Below are positions 42,545 to 54,996 of a DNA stretch of 64,000 nucleotides, piece after piece. The notes under the pieces were generated by a model. That model saw only the letters and a list, made by a program, of their open reading frames with translations. It ran no database searches and had not been told where the DNA came from. This DNA comes from Telopea speciosissima (Eukaryota; Streptophyta; Magnoliopsida; Proteales; Proteaceae). The position numbers and the translations under genes are program-made. The stretch spans positions 21,609,913-21,673,912 of the forward strand of contig NC_057923.1 in assembly GCF_018873765.1 (NCBI RefSeq), given 5' to 3'. Each line of letters starts with the position of its first letter. The first letter of the stretch is position 1.

Positions 42545-44997
42545 TAGAAGGGCTGGATCTTGTCTCGAGTGTCACATTCTACCATGGACGCCAAAGTGGC
42601 TAAAGCATCGGTGAATCGATTGCTATCCCTGGGCAGATACTCAAAAGAAACTTCCTTGAAGCATTGCGTTAGTTGTTCCAGATAGACTTGGTAGGGCTTC
42701 AACTTCTCATCCTTAGTCTTCCACTTTCCTTGTGTTTGACAGATCACCACAGAGGAATCTCTGTAAACTTTAATTTTGTCAACTCCTACAGACAGAGCCA
42801 TTTCTAACCCAATAGCACAAGCTTCATACTCTGCTATGTTATTGGTACAACTAAATTCCAATCTGAAGGCCATTGGCAAGTAAAAGTCCTCTGGGGTTAT
42901 CAATAACACCCCTACGCCAAATCCTTTTTGATTGGCGGCTCCATTAAAGTACAGTTGCCACCCCCTAGTTGGTCCGGCTTCTATGGAGTGCAAATCTTCA
43001 TCTGGGAAGAGGTCCTCTATTACTCGGGAATCATCCTCTGAGGGAAATGCTACTAGATGGTCAGAGATTGCTCGCCCTTTCACAGACTTTTGACTGACAT
43101 AAATTATGTCGAATTCTGATAATAGCAACAACCACCTAGCCATCCTCTCTGTCAATGCTGGTTTCTCAAAGAGGTACTTAATTGGATCCATACGAGAGAT
43201 CAACCTAACGGGATGTGACACCATGTAGTGCCTCAGGCGCTTAGTTACCCAAACCAGAGATGTACATGTCTTTTCTACTGGGGCATATCGAGTTTCATAC
43301 TCGATGAATTTCCTGCTCACATAGTAGATTGCATGCTCTTCTCCATCCGCCTTGCCAACTTGGGCCATCATTGATCTGACCGCTGTTTCTCCTACTGACA
43401 AATATAGGAGCAAAGGTTCACCGAACACTGGAGGGATAAGTATAGGAGGAGAAAGTAGATACTCTTTGATTTTCATAAAGGCATCTTGACATTTCTCGTT
43501 CCATTCTTTCGGCTCTTTCTTCCTTAGGAGTTTGAAGATAGGTTCGCAAGTGGATGTCAACCGAGATATGAATCTGCTGATGTACTGGATGCGGCCCAAA
43601 AACCCTCGTACCTCTTTTTCTGTCCGGGGTGGTGGCATTTCCGTGATGGCTTTTATCTTGTCAGGGTCCACTTCTATCCCTCTTTCGCTGACAAGAAATT
43701 CCAGTAATTTTCCTGCTTTGGCCCCAAACACACACTTCTGAGGGTTCAGCCTTAGCTTGTATTCTTTGATTCTTTCAAAAAACTTTCTGAGAGCTGCAAA
43801 ATGGCCTTGTCGGTCAATAGATTTGACTATCATATCATCGACATATACCTCTACTTCTTTGTGTATCATGTCGTGTAGGATAGCCGTGGCCGCTCTTTGA
43901 TATGTTGCCCCAGTATTTTTCAACCCAAAAGGCATTACTTTGTAACAAAACGTGCCCCAAGGTGTGGTGAAGGCGGTTTTCTCCCTGTCCTTCGGGCACA
44001 TACTAATTTGGTTATATCCTGAGAAACCATCCATGAAGGATAGTAGAGCATGGCCTGCAGTGTTGTCTACCAAAATGTCAATGTGGGGTAACGGAAAATC
44101 ATCCTTCGGGCTAACCCTGTTAAGGTCACGAAAATCCACACACATTCTGACCTTCCCATCTTTCTTAGGGACTGGGACAATATTGGACAACCATTGAGGG
44201 TACTGGGTTACTTGAAGAAATCCTGCATTCCATTGTTTGATTACTTCTTCCCTGATCTTCTCACTCCATTCCGACCGCATCCTTCTTAACTTCTGCTTGA
44301 CTGGGCGAGCCTCCGGGTATGTTGGTAATTCATGTTGCACAATCTATGGATTGATGCAGGGCATATCCTTGTAGGACCAGGCGAAGACTTCCTCAAATTC
44401 CTTGAGGAGAGAGATCATTTGGGATGTTTCGTTATTGTTGAGAGAAGCACCAATTTTGATTATTCGAGGGCATTGATCGGTCCCTATATTTACGGGGTGG
44501 GTATCCTCTCGGACGGGTTGAGCTCTTCTTTGCTCCAATTGTTCTAACAGATTACGATGTTCTAAGACATTATCATCATCAGAAGAATAGGAAGAAGAAG
44601 AAGAAACATACTCAGAATCAGTAATTTCATTCATGATAAGGGGAAGAGTACAGACAGACTCAATGGACTGGACATTTCCACCGGACTCAGATACAGACTC
44701 AGAGACAGACTTAGACAGGACTATACTAGAGCTAGTTACAACTTCAGACTCATTAATATGGAAATCTTCCATCATTCTTGCCCAATTCGCTATGGATCCT
44801 TGGAGAGGTTGTATGAGAAGATGTGGTGCCGGTCCTTCTTCTTCTTCTTCAATAATCACCGCTACTTCGAACAGTTTGCCGATCCCTTGATCCCCTGTGA
44901 CTTCCTTCTTGCTGGCTTGATCCAATTCCATGGCTATCCAGCCTACTTCGTTCTTAAAGAATATTTCAAGTCCTGGTAGATGGTTCTGGATTTCCAT
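42544..44997 (-). pseudogene. Tat reverse transcriptase with two RNase H domains
   Basis: An acidic linker with SLLKEFEEVFAWSYKDMP is followed by a TAG at 44344, then RT: WLSNIVPVPKKDGKVRMCVD, FPLPHIDILVDNTAG, FMDGFSGYNQI, FCYKVMPFGLKNTGATYQR and the catalytic YVDDMIVKS. A first RNase H follows (YYVSRKFIEYETRYAPVEKT). A second, archaeal-type RNase H follows (WQLYFNGAANQKGFGVGVLL, NNIAEYEACAIGLEMAL, DSSVVICQTQGKW). The second domain normally starts with an Asp in the DGA box, but here it is Asn (NGA), so one catalytic residue is missing. The stop and a frameshift after DKIQPF prevent a full polyprotein. Confidence 0.92.
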
Positions 44998-46795
44998 AGT
45001 AAGGGAAGTCTTCTCCCTCTTTCACAAAGTACCCATTCAGAGTCTTGAAATATGGCTCACCATTTGCCGTACTATTCTTCTGTCCTGTGGCTTTCTTCCT
45101 TGGGTTCTTTAGGTTAAACCCTAATCCACAACGGTTGGCATTGGTTGGTATCTCCGGGAACGCCGGTACCCCCTGTTGGTTTTTTTCTAGTCCTAATCCA
45201 GGGAAATATTTCATCTTTCTCATAATCTTTACAGAGGCCTCACTCCACATTGTCAGGAATTTTCCTAGACTTTGGTCTTCTTCACTTGCAGAGGTAGTAC
45301 AAATGTGGCCGATTTCAAACCCACCCAGCTGCACTTCTTGCGAGGATGAACCACCTACTTCAATGTTGGCCAAAGTGTGTACCATTTTCAGGTCTCCAAA
45401 AATGGTAATCACTTTCTGGTCATATATGAATTTCAGCTTTTGATGAAGACTTGATGCTAGGGCTCCCGTTGAATGCAGCCATGGTCTTCCAAGCAACATA
45501 TTGAAGGATGCTTGAATGTCGATGACTTGAAAGTCTATGGTAAAGCAGGCGGGTCCAATCTTGACACTGGTGGTAAGAATCCCAATTACCTCCCTTCTGG
45601 AATTGTCGTATGCCCTGATGGTTTGACTAGACGACTTCATTTTGTCTAGAGATAAACCCATGCATCTGGCTGCTTTGAGGGGCATCACATTGAGGGTGGA
45701 CCCATTGTCTATCAGAACCTGGGGGACCTGATTCTTGTTACATTTCACCGCAATGTAAAGCGTCCGATTGTGATTCTTTCCTCCTGGGGGTAAATCCTCT
45801 TCTGAGAAAAAGAGTGACTGAATGGCATAAGTGGCCCCCACTATGTGAGATAATTCCTTAGGCCCCATTTCTATGGGCACTTGAACCTTGGTAAGAGCTT
45901 TCAAAACAGCTTCTTGGTGGGTTGGCGACGCCATTAATAATCCCCAGATTGAGATATTAGCTTGGGCTTTCTTCAATTGGTCTAATACTCGGTTTTCTGG
46001 CTCCACAACCGCCGTTGATTGGCTAGACCGATATTTTTCCACTGTCAACTCTTTATTCTTGAAGTTTCGGCCACTCCTGGTTTCGGCCACCCCTGACTCT
46101 CTTTCTTTAATGACCAACCGGACTGGGCAAAAGTCCCCATCTTCGTCACTATCAGTGATGATAAGAGGACCCTTGGGACAAATTCGGGTTTTACCTCCTT
46201 CATCAGACAAGGCCACGATAGACTTCCGGGCTTGATTTAGGATTCTTGATAGGGTTTCTCGCTTTTCAGCAGCCTGCTGGACTGTATGGGATTCTTCTGG
46301 TATCAATTGGCCAATGGCATGAAAGGCTTTCGAAGCCGCTTGGTACATCTTTCTTGCTTCCGCCAATGACTTATAGAAGCTGAGATCCTTCTTTTCTCCT
46401 TGAGAAATTAAACTTTCGGACCTCTTTTCTGGGGTTGAAATAACTGGGTGGATATTCCCTGTTGGGTCATTTACTGCTTCTCCCTCATTGACATGACACA
46501 TATAGAAGTCATCATGTGCTCTTGCCCACTCACGGTATTCTCTGTTACCCTGATACGGAGATGGGGGAGGAGTCCCACATAGGTCTTGTGTCAAGGCCAA
46601 ATTTAACTTTACAGAGTTTTCCAAATGGCGAATTGCTTGAGGGAGCGCCCACTGTTCTCTAACAGGTTCCAGCTGTCGAAGCTCCTCCTGGTACTTATCA
46701 TCCAAGACCGCCATTCTCATGAGTGTTTCCTGGATTTTATCTACATCCCGGTGGATCTTGTTCACTCGGAATGATAATTCCCATGGTGCGGGTCC
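44966..46795 (-). pseudogene. Tat protease region with G-patch-like segment
   Basis: An open frame of about 600 codons. It begins after a TGA at 46796 with a helical, charged stretch (VNKIHRDVDKIQETLMRMAV), then the aspartic protease motif VLIDNGSTLNVMPL with its partner helix and SFNMLLGRPWLHSTGA. A G-patch-like element (YFPGLGLEKNQQG) follows, which is typical of Tat/Ogre elements. The Asp of DNGS is present. The frame shifts near 44980, where the reading continues as LPGLEIFFKNEVGW in the next ORF. Confidence 0.88.
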
Positions 46796-48198
46796 TCAAA
46801 TGTTCTCATACTTCTCCAGACGCGTCCTTGGTTGCCAAGGTTCCTCATCCTCCGTTTCTTCTTCCCCTTCGGACACTTCAACATTGGATTCCTCTGATGC
46901 AGATTCTTGCTCACTTTCATCTTCTTCAGATGATTGTTCTTCTTCCAACGGCTCTTCCCTTTCATCGTCGATGTCCATAGGAAAGATACCTCTGCTGGGG
47001 TCAATCTGAAATTCCCCGAGGCTGATATCATTGATCCATGTGTCCCATGTTTCACTTCTTCGGGGTGGATCTGGATAGGAGAATGAATCTGAATACAAGA
47101 CCAGGTCTTCTGGAGGAGTTCCGAACAGATCACAGGCCAAAGCATTGACTAACCAAGTCATATTTTTTAGCTCATGAAGGGTTCGAGCGAGTTCATCGCT
47201 CTCATTTGGCATCACCAAGCTCTCACAATGTGCTGCGAAGTTATTACACACTAGATCTGGAAATAGAGAAGTAGCCTTGTACAGGATCTCTTGAGTATGG
47301 GTGGAAACATCGAGTATATCTGTGACCTGGTAGAAGGCGCTCATGTTCCAACGCTCAAAATCTTCTCTGGACACAGTCCAATCGCCTCTGGGAACCTTTG
47401 GAGATGATATCTCCTCATCATCTCTGCTTTCATACTCATCTGATGATACGGGTTGAATAAGGCTGGTAGGGTCATTTTATCATCGCTTCCGATGTTATTT
47501 ACCCAATCCATCGCTTCTACTCCTTCGTCCTCCATCGTTGGACTTTGCTCGGCATACTCTATCCATCCCTCGTGGATATCTTGGTCGTCTTCCTCATCTG
47601 AGCTGTTGTCAGTATCCTCCCCTATATGGACAAGAGAGACTTCTTTGGTCAGAGCTTGTCCAATAGCTAGTGCTGAGACTGCTTTAAGGAGCTGAGGTGT
47701 GACTCTAGTGATTTCAGTCCCTTCTTCTTCTTCAGGAACCAGGTGAGATATTTCGGATGATGAGAAACCATACTTGCATAATGGTGTCATTATCTCGAGA
47801 CCCTCTAATCCATACTCCAAGAAATCCAACTTTCGAAGCCGGTTGATGGATGCTATACCTCTACCTTGGTCACATGGTTGCCCACCTGTTTGGATATTCC
47901 CGTCACAGTTGGTTCGGGCGCAATAAACGTAAATATGCATCCTTTCTACCCGTGTTTGTCGTGACTGCTCATCTCTTCCTGAATACCACGGGATGGGCTG
48001 GATCAATGTAGTAGGATCTTGGAATGGTGTCTCTTCCTGCAGCATGTTCACTGATCCTGTATATGACTCTGGGGAATAGGTCCCCTTCACCAGTGGTTGT
48101 GAGATTTTCCATGCAGGTATCTGGTATTCCACCCATGTGGCACCTTCTGACTTTGGATGATAGAAAGGGGAATCGGGCCGATCCACTTCCTGAGACAC
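46796..48198 (-). pseudogene. Tat pol N-terminal spacer region
   Basis: After the gag stop the same frame continues through EGATWVEYQIPAWKIS and ESYTGSVNMLQEETPFQDPT. The latter echoes the gag end (HRVNMLQEDAEQADPTTLI), so a short segment has been duplicated between gag and pol. The reading shifts near 47400 to GDWTVSREDFERWNMSAFYQ and ends in an acidic tract (EEEQSSEEDESEQESASEES) and a TGA at 46796. No enzymatic domain is recognised. Confidence 0.75.
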
Positions 48199-48204
48199 CT
48201 CTTA

Positions 48205-49659
48205 TCAAATCTGTGGTTCTTTTTCCTCCTTAAGTTTCTTGGTCAACATTGCTATATAGACTTGTGCCTTCATTAGCTTCCTCTTCCCGACTGGATGAAT
48301 CAAGGTGGTAGGATCTGCTTGCTCGGCATCCTCTTGAAGCATATTTACTCTATGGTTAGGTAGAGGATTTGTGGTGACATTTGGCAGCCGCTTCTTCTGA
48401 AGTTCAATTTTTCCCTCATCAATCAAGTCCTGGATCGCATGCTTAAGAGCTAGGCATCTATCCGTATGATGGTCTTGTTGGTCGTGGTAATGATAGTACA
48501 GATTGGGCTTATACCAGGTAGGTGGATTGTTCAAATCCACAGGCTTAGGAGGAACGGAATTGATCATTCCCTGCTTCTTGAGCTTGGTGAATAACAACGA
48601 GGGTGTCATTCCTTCGAAGTTGAAATTCCTCCTGGATGCTTCAGATTCAGTTTGGATCACAAGAGGGGTGGATCCTGCAGCTACCACTTGGACTTCTGCC
48701 GCCTGGCTGCTTGTCCCTACAGTATTTCCTCCTTTGGCTCTTGGGCTTTTCCTTGCCGAATAGCTTCCTGATGCTTCACGGGTCATACCCTGATTCTGCC
48801 TTTCTGTAAAGATCTTATCTTCAATCTTCTTCCCAATTGTCATAAGAGCATCAAATGTTTTGATGTGCTGGTAGTATATCTTCTCACGGTACTCCCCATA
48901 CAGATTTTCTAACAATATCTCGACCTGCTCCTCCTCAGTAGGGTGGTTCCACATTTTTGCGGCCTTCTCCCTGAACTGCATGATGTAGTTTGAGAACTCT
49001 TCACTTGGTTCTTGCCTCAAGGTTTCCAATTCTCTTCGAGTAATATCCATCTCAGTGTTGTATGAATATTGCTTAGTGAAGGCTTTAACCATAGAGGCCC
49101 ATGATTGGGTTTGGGTGTGATCAAGCTGGGTTAACCACCTCAAAGCAGATCCGGCCAAAGAATACAAGAACGCCTGTCCCATTTGGTTTTTAGAAAGTCC
49201 CCATGATCTGGCAATGGTAGTAAAAATCTTGAGATGAGCCCTAGGATCTCCCGATCTGTCGAACTTATCCAATTTCCATTTGAAATCTTCGGGGATTTTC
49301 CCTTCGGGAAAGAACACCAGGTCTTCTTCATCTTTTTCTTTGACTTTGCCCTTGACAACCACTTCTAGCTCGGCTACTTTTTCTCTCATTTTCTTCTCCC
49401 TTTCAGTCTCAGGAGGATCCATAGGGTGGCTATCTTCCCCTTCTTCTATTGGTATGATGATTGGAGTCTTAAGAGTTGCGGGGTTAGTTTTTCAGACTTC
49501 TTGCTCTGCTGGTCCAGCTATGGATCCGCCCCTAGATAGTTCATTGACCGACTGAACTAGTTGTGCCATGAGTTGCCGCATTTCAGCCATGTCTACTTGC
49601 AGCCTATCCACTCGATCTTCGACGTGACTTTCAGACAGGTGATCCTCCGGAGGATTCAT
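48205..49659 (-). pseudogene. Tat gag
   Basis: The first ATG in the long frame is at 49659 (MNPPEDHLSES). A helical leader (RLQVDMAEMRQLMAQLVQSV) is followed by a TGA at 49492-49494, then the capsid-type retrotransposon gag domain: FKWKLDKFDRSGDPRAHLKI, WGLSKNQMGQAFLYSLAGSA, RWLTQLDHTQTQSWASMVKAF, LRQEPSEEFSNYIMQFREKA. The C-terminal part has an H/C-rich segment (YYHYHDQQDHHTDRCLAL). The frame ends with two successive stops at 48202-48207 and then continues as pol, so stop-codon suppression or re-initiation would be needed. Internal ATG 49422 could still give a 405-aa product. Confidence 0.88.
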
Positions 49660-51038
49660 GTTACTCACAAGTGATATCTCAGAAGATGAACTAGAAGAAT
49701 GAGAAGGAATCAGGGATCTTGAGGAGAATGGTGGGTTGGCTCGAGTCAACCTTCCGTCGCGTCGGACCCAGATGGATAAGGACGGAATCGTGATTCTACG
49801 AAAGAGAGAAGAATACCTAGTTTAGACCCTAAGAAGGCTAAAGAAGAATTTTATTTTTTTTATCTTTTTTTTTTTTTATCTTTTCCTTTTGAGTTTTTTT
49901 TTTATGATTTTTTTTTTTGGTATTTTATAACATTTGTTTCATTTTATTATTTTATTCGACTCAAGTAATCGGAGTGGTCATCAGAGTTTCAGCAGACTCC
50001 TCTGAGACCAGGCTTCGAATGCCGTCATTGCCCAAGCATTTTTGAACACAATAACAAAAAACAAACAAAAGAAAGATCCTAGTTACCGGGTTATTGATGA
50101 TTATGTTTGGAGTCAAGATGAGATGCCTTCTTTTTTTTCTCAAGGGACATGTAAGGTTCCATTATATGGAAGTGGACTTCCATTTTTCTTTGAGGGACCA
50201 TCGTGGGACTATTGAATTCCTTATCTTTGGTGGTATCTCATATCAAAACCAGGTTAATCGTCAAATGACCCTAAACTCGGTCTTTCTTACAGCTAACAAA
50301 GGTTAGTTTGTGTCGTACCCTAATCATATGTGGTCTATTTTCCTACATGATGCATGTAATGGGTAGGCTTCCATAGGACAGAACAAGGCCACCCTTGACA
50401 GAACTGATATACCTATCGCTCGTGGTCGCGAATTGTAGGCACATGGTTCTTTTGATATACCTGGAGAATAGGTCACACAAACTCAGAGTAATCGAGCTAG
50501 TGCCTTTTTTGAGTGGCAAAGCACTCCACAGCACACTAGTGAATACCCTCATTGGTGATTCTAAACTCGTACAGTAAATACCAAGGGTTGTAGCTTTGCC
50601 GCGAATTACCCATGACTACTCATGGGGTCCAACGACTAACTACAGGGGTAAGAGGAGTTTCCATGCAGTGTATGTGTGCAAGAAAGTGGTACAGGAAGCG
50701 GCTATCATCCGATCTCAGAGTACTTAGCATGACGTGCCTCACCTCCCCGGGGGTAAAGGCACGACAGAGAGTACCCTCGCCGTTTGATTTCACTTCGAGC
50801 ACTATGCATGATGCGGTTAGTACACACAAGGGTTAGCCAGACAAACATATTATGGTATTTATTTATTCATTTATTTTTTTTTTTTGTATTTTATTTTATA
50901 TATATATTTTTTTTTATTCTTTTATTATCATTATTTTTTTCCTCTTTTTTTTTTATAAAAGTTTAGAGAGAACATTCTGTCATTTATTGATAGTACCTAT
51001 TTAGAGAGTTTGACCTCGGGTGGACATTTGCCCACCAC
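49660..51038 (-). other. 5' leader of the Tat element
   Basis: About 1.4 kb separate the PBS from the gag ATG. There is no conserved ORF. Long T-rich (A-rich on the coding strand) tracts occur at 49850-49950 and 50870-50960. A long leader is common in Tat relatives. Confidence 0.65.
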
Positions 51039-51057
51039 GTCCCCAGTGAAGTCGCCA
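51039..51057 (-). other. Primer-binding site of the Tat element
   Basis: TGGCGACTTCACTGGGGAC on the minus strand, 1 nt from the 5' LTR. The form TGGCGACT-x-x-x-TGGGGA is typical of Tat/Ogre elements. Which tRNA it matches cannot be verified here. Confidence 0.8.
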
Positions 51058-51058
51058 C

Positions 51059-52302
51059 TGTAAGTACCGCGGTCCTTCGGGACGAAGGTTTCCTCGGCCC
51101 TTGCCCTTTGTGGTATATGGCGACATAGGGTTTTGGGAGATACATGTGTGTGTGTATGGATGTGGATAACATTGTCAATGTATGATATCGATAAATGGGG
51201 GATTGGGATCATGCATTAAAATATGCTAATATAATGAGAAGTCGCCACCTAGGGTTAGGGCCTAGGACCCATTAAGTGTAGCCCTACCCGTGGTGAGCGA
51301 AATCGGGCTACGTGACTCCATATGGTCCGACCAAAGGTTCGGGTAAGGGGTCAGTTACGAGTGTGGGAAGGTGTTAGGCACCCACCTCGCCGCCGAGCCG
51401 GTCTCTCTCGTGTTAGATGCTACATAAGGACGAATGTTGTCTCTCTCTTATTACGGGGATGGGGGATATTATGAACTACATTCAGATGCTATGAATTGAA
51501 CTAAAGCATAATAAACTACATTATATATGTGAAAAATGCGGACTAAAACGGTAAAATATGAAAGGACTACATTGGATCAACAAAAATGCAATAATTATAC
51601 ATGTATGGTTGTATGCCCCTGGCTCAGAGGAGATGGACGAATGGACCGACGCTGCTTCTTTCTCGGCAGAGTAACAGCTCTTTCGAATGATTTGGAAAAG
51701 AGTAACCAGACAGAATAACGTTTGTAACAAAGGAGTTTCGATGGTTATCCGTGCACAGACGGGATACCAAAGCCAAGGAGCCAAAGCGCTCCATACTCAG
51801 AGGGACAATCGAAGGATCTGTCCGCCACAAGAAAACTTCAAGCACTCACACACTCATGAGAGAAGGAAGGGAAATGAGGGTGAAAGGGGGGAAAAGAGGC
51901 TAGGAATCACTTGGGGAGGGTCTCTCCACCCAAAATTCCTTGGGAAATGTGGGAGGGGACCCTCCTATTTATAAGGAGGGACCCTTTCTCTCTCCTGGCC
52001 GGATAAGTCCTCCACGGCGCCGAGAGTGATGTCAGCAGGCTGATGTCACACCCCCTCATGGCGTCGTGGAAATTCGGTACACATCCCCACGGTGCCGTGG
52101 GAAGAGTCCACGGCGCCGTGGGAGCGCACTGCCATTTTTCCTTGTTTTTGGGCCTAAAATGGGCCATTTTGTGCTCAGTATGGTTCTTGGTTTTATGGGT
52201 CAGGTATCTTTGAATCTGAAAAGAGGGAGAGTGCGTCGTCCATCGTCCATGTCCCGTTGTCATCATCGCCAATTAGGGGGTGACAAAAAATCAGCGTCTA
52301 CA
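51059..52302 (-). repeat. 5' LTR of the Tat element
   Basis: 1,244 bp, collinear with 32238-33488. The minus-strand TATA box (TTATAAATAG, about 51965-51974) lies ~330 nt from the LTR start, which marks the U3/R boundary. Palindromic CCACGGCGCCGTGG boxes (52010-52130) sit just upstream of it. Confidence 0.93.
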
Positions 52303-52878
52303 TAGGAGGATATAATAACCATCAATAAACTACAAATCATAGATATATACAGAAAATTAGGGTGGTTAAATTAAAAGAAGCCTTGAAAAAGATGAAAAAA
52401 AATTTAAAATAATAGTCCAAATGGTATCCTGATAGACATTTGGAAGTGTAGGAATTTGTGGTTTATCGTGGCTAAGTAGATATTTAATAAGATTTTGACC
52501 ACAGGAAAAATGCCGGATGAATGGAGTAGAAGCATCATGGTACCGATTTATAAAAACAAAGGTGATATTCAAAACTGTAACAATTATAAAGGAATTAAAT
52601 TCATGAGTCATTCTATGCAATTATTGGAGAAAGTAATTGAAGCTCGCTTGAGACAAGAAACTAATATTTTGGATATAACCAATTTGCTCTTATGCCAGGA
52701 GTTAACCACGAAAGCTATTTATTTGCTTAGGATACTGGAAAGATTTGGAGCATATAAGAAAGATCTTCATATGGTCTTTATTAATTTAGAAAAACTTATG
52801 ATAGAGTTCCTAGAGAGTTAATTTGACCAGTTTTTTTTTTTAAAATGATTTGAATAAATATGTGGACATAATTAAAAA
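52303..52878 (+). mobile_element. LINE fragment B (reverse transcriptase N-terminal part)
   Basis: EALKKMK-like sequence from about 52375, then an open frame reading MPDEWSRSIMVPIYKNKGDI, NCNNYKGIKFMSHSMQLLEK and VIEARLRQET, the conserved start of the LINE RT domain. It then continues in decayed form (FGAYKKDLHMVFINLEK). It joins fragment A across the Tat insertion at TAGGA. Confidence 0.88.
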
Positions 52879-53260
52879 GGGAAAATTACACGTCACCCCT
52901 GGTTTTCAAATGAAACTCAAATCACCCCCTGATTTTTGAAAATACTCAAATCAGCCCCTATATTAGACCCCAATATGACAAATTAGTCCTACCGTTAGTT
53001 TTTTGCTATTAAGTGACGATGTTAGCCAATTAAATAAATTTAAATCCCTAAATTACCCTTAACACCCTAACATAGATTTTGAAGGGTAGTATTGTAAATT
53101 TAATTCTAATGTTTTACTACAAAGGTAAAATAGTCCTTTCACACCAATAAATAACGGCAGACTAACACCATTACTGTAGAGGGGGACGGATGAGTATTTT
53201 CAAAAACAGGGGGTGATTTGAGTTTCGTTTGAAAACCAGGGGGGGACATGTAATTTACCC
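52879..53260. mobile_element. 382 bp MITE with perfect 8-bp target duplication
   Basis: ATTAAAAA at 52871-52878 and 53261-53268. The ends GGGAAAATTACACGTCACCC and GGGGGACATGTAATTTACCC are inverse. TIRs extend about 75 bp (TTTTCAAATGAAACTCAAATC and inverse). No coding capacity. Long TIRs with an 8-9 bp duplication point to a Mutator-like origin. Confidence 0.85.
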
Positions 53261-53476
53261 ATTAAAAAATATGTATCATGCTGTAGTGACTAGCATATGA
53301 ACTAAGGAATTAGGGTAGTGAATTACTACTAAGAATTGGATTATACCAAGGTTCAAATCTAAGCTTGTATTTGCTTGCACTAATCATGAATGAGTTGACT
53401 ACAACCATTCAAGATTAGATCCCTTGGTGTATGCCTTTTGCAAGTGATATTGTTTTGGTGAATGAAATAAATGATA
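53261..53476 (+). mobile_element. LINE fragment C (RT catalytic region)
   Basis: LFALIMNELTTTIQD, then IPWCMPFASDIVLVNEIND (53380-53476). The FADD box is FASD, so the first catalytic Asp is lost. It stops where the next TIR element begins and resumes at 61299 with KINAKLDL. Confidence 0.85.
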
Positions 53477-53699
53477 GAGTACATATCATCTCCCTCCTCT
53501 CTAGTATCCATAATATCAAACCCCTCCCTCAAGTTTTGAATAATGATAATGCCCTCCCCTTTTTTTGAAAGATTCTATCAATCATACCCTAAGAGGCTAA
53601 CGGTGTTAAAACAGCAGTTCAAAAGATGATATTACCCTTTAATTGGAGTTAAAAAAGGCAGAAGCCTTTAATTGGCTAACCTCATACTTTTTTTTTGTA

Positions 53700-54575
53700 T
53701 GTTTTTTTTTTCTCTTTTGCTTCTTCTGCTTCCCATTGCAACCCATGACCGAACCCATCTAACTACCGCAGCCACCAAATCCCCAACTTCTTCTTCTTCT
53801 CCTCCACCATGGCTGAATGCACCGAATCATCTCCTTCTCCTTCATCTCTCATCTTCTCCGTTTTCTAATATAAAAACCCAACTCAAACCTCCAAACTCCA
53901 TGGCTGCCACCAAACAAACCCTCTTCTTCCCCTCTGCTTCTTTTCTTTTTCTTCTTCTTTAATATACTAAACCTGTAAGACCATCTCTATGGATTAAATA
54001 GGTAATTCCAAACCCTATGGATTCCAGGCCTTAGAGATTCCAGCACCAGACCATTATTTGAGAGATAAATTCCTTGAATTAGATCTGGCGGAAGAAAAAA
54101 AAAACAATGTTTGGCAAAGCTTCTAATTAAGGAACATGTATGTGAATTAAAAAAAAATGTTTTGGCCAGCCAAGGCTGCCATTACCGTGAATAGTTCACT
54201 AGGGACCTGAAAAACCAGTGTTTTGTTAAGACGACAGGAAGCATTAGTGCACGCAACACATTCACAGACCAAGCCACATGATGTCCGCACTTGCAGGCAG
54301 CATGCGGCCTAGGCTGCAAGCTTGGTGCAGCCGTTGTTTGCCCACTTTTGATGTTTCTCCCCCCTTATGGTCGACAGATAGCTAGCCTTATAGAGGTCGC
54401 CAAGGTGGAGCTACCCTTCCTCCGGTGACCTGAAACATATTAAAAAATAAATATCTTGCAATTTTGGGCGGCGGCAGCTTTGGGAAAAAAGGGCTTAGGG
54501 AAGAAGATGAAGTCGATTATGATTGGGTTAGGGTTTTATTGGATTAGGCTTTTATGTTTTACTTTTATTTGGTTT
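53700..54575. other. Interior of the TIR element left of the nested retrotransposon
   Basis: A frame at 53672-53962 encodes a hydrophobic leader and a Ser/Pro-rich tract, but it lies partly in the TIR and has no family resemblance. The remainder shows no coding signal. Confidence 0.4.
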
Positions 54576-54996
54576 TGTTGCCGCTGGAATGTAGCTGGAT
54601 GACGTGGAGACCTGCAAGAGGTGAAGGGGCACTGAAGAGACCCGGAGTGGACTCCGAGGGAGGACTCTTCGATGCCATAGTCAATCCGGCAGAACAGTAA
54701 GAGAAGGGTACATAAAGAGTCAGAGCCTGAAAAGTGAACGTACCTCTTTGTGGTCCCCCTTCCTCTTAATAGGGTTTACGATTATCGAGGCTATGATGAT
54801 TCCTATTTCTGTATGTCTCTCACCTGATCGTTTGGTTGGGTTACGTGTCCCCCAAGTTATGGGATTGTTTCCTGTTATAGTCACGTCAGTAGTTTGAGTC
54901 CAACTAGGAATGTGGAGCATGCTTTTAGGTGTCGTGTGACCCAAGTCTCCCTCCACGTTTCGTCTTCCTGTTAGTGGACCGTTATTTGGTATAACA
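54576..54996 (-). repeat. 3' LTR of the nested gypsy element
   Basis: 421 bp, TGTTATACCAAATAACGGTC to GGCAACA on the minus strand, and matching 60386-60809. A polypurine tract GGAGTGGGGGGCATC borders it at 54997-55011. Confidence 0.88.

Larger units (their letters stand above)
32238..52302 (-). mobile_element. 20,065 bp Tat-lineage Ty3/gypsy retrotransposon with two extra genes and a satellite array
   Basis: LTRs of about 1.25 kb are flanked by TAGGA duplications. Coding order on the minus strand is gag, protease, RT, RNase H, a second (archaeal-type) RNase H, integrase and an extra ORF. RT before integrase is the Ty3/gypsy order, and the second RNase H is diagnostic of the Tat lineage. PBS TGGCGACTTCACTGGGGAC lies 1 nt from the 5' LTR (51057-51039) and a polypurine tract AAAGAGGGGCAAAC (33489-33502) borders the 3' LTR. 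Between the 3' LTR and the extra ORF are two tandem-repeat arrays and an antisense, intron-containing gene. Gag-pol carries at least four stops and three frameshifts. Extra ORFs and tandem repeats in the 3' part are known for Tat/Ogre relatives. An antisense spliced gene enclosing a satellite is unusual. Confidence 0.93.

Noticed and set aside
43532..49555. Plus-strand ORFs opposite gag-pol
   Set aside because: Shadows of the minus-strand coding region, without independent motifs.
53672..53962. Hydrophobic, Ser/Pro-rich 96-codon frame
   Set aside because: It overlaps the TIR arm and a low-complexity CTT-rich stretch. The inverse strand shows the complementary AAG-rich sequence near 61020. 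No support as a gene.
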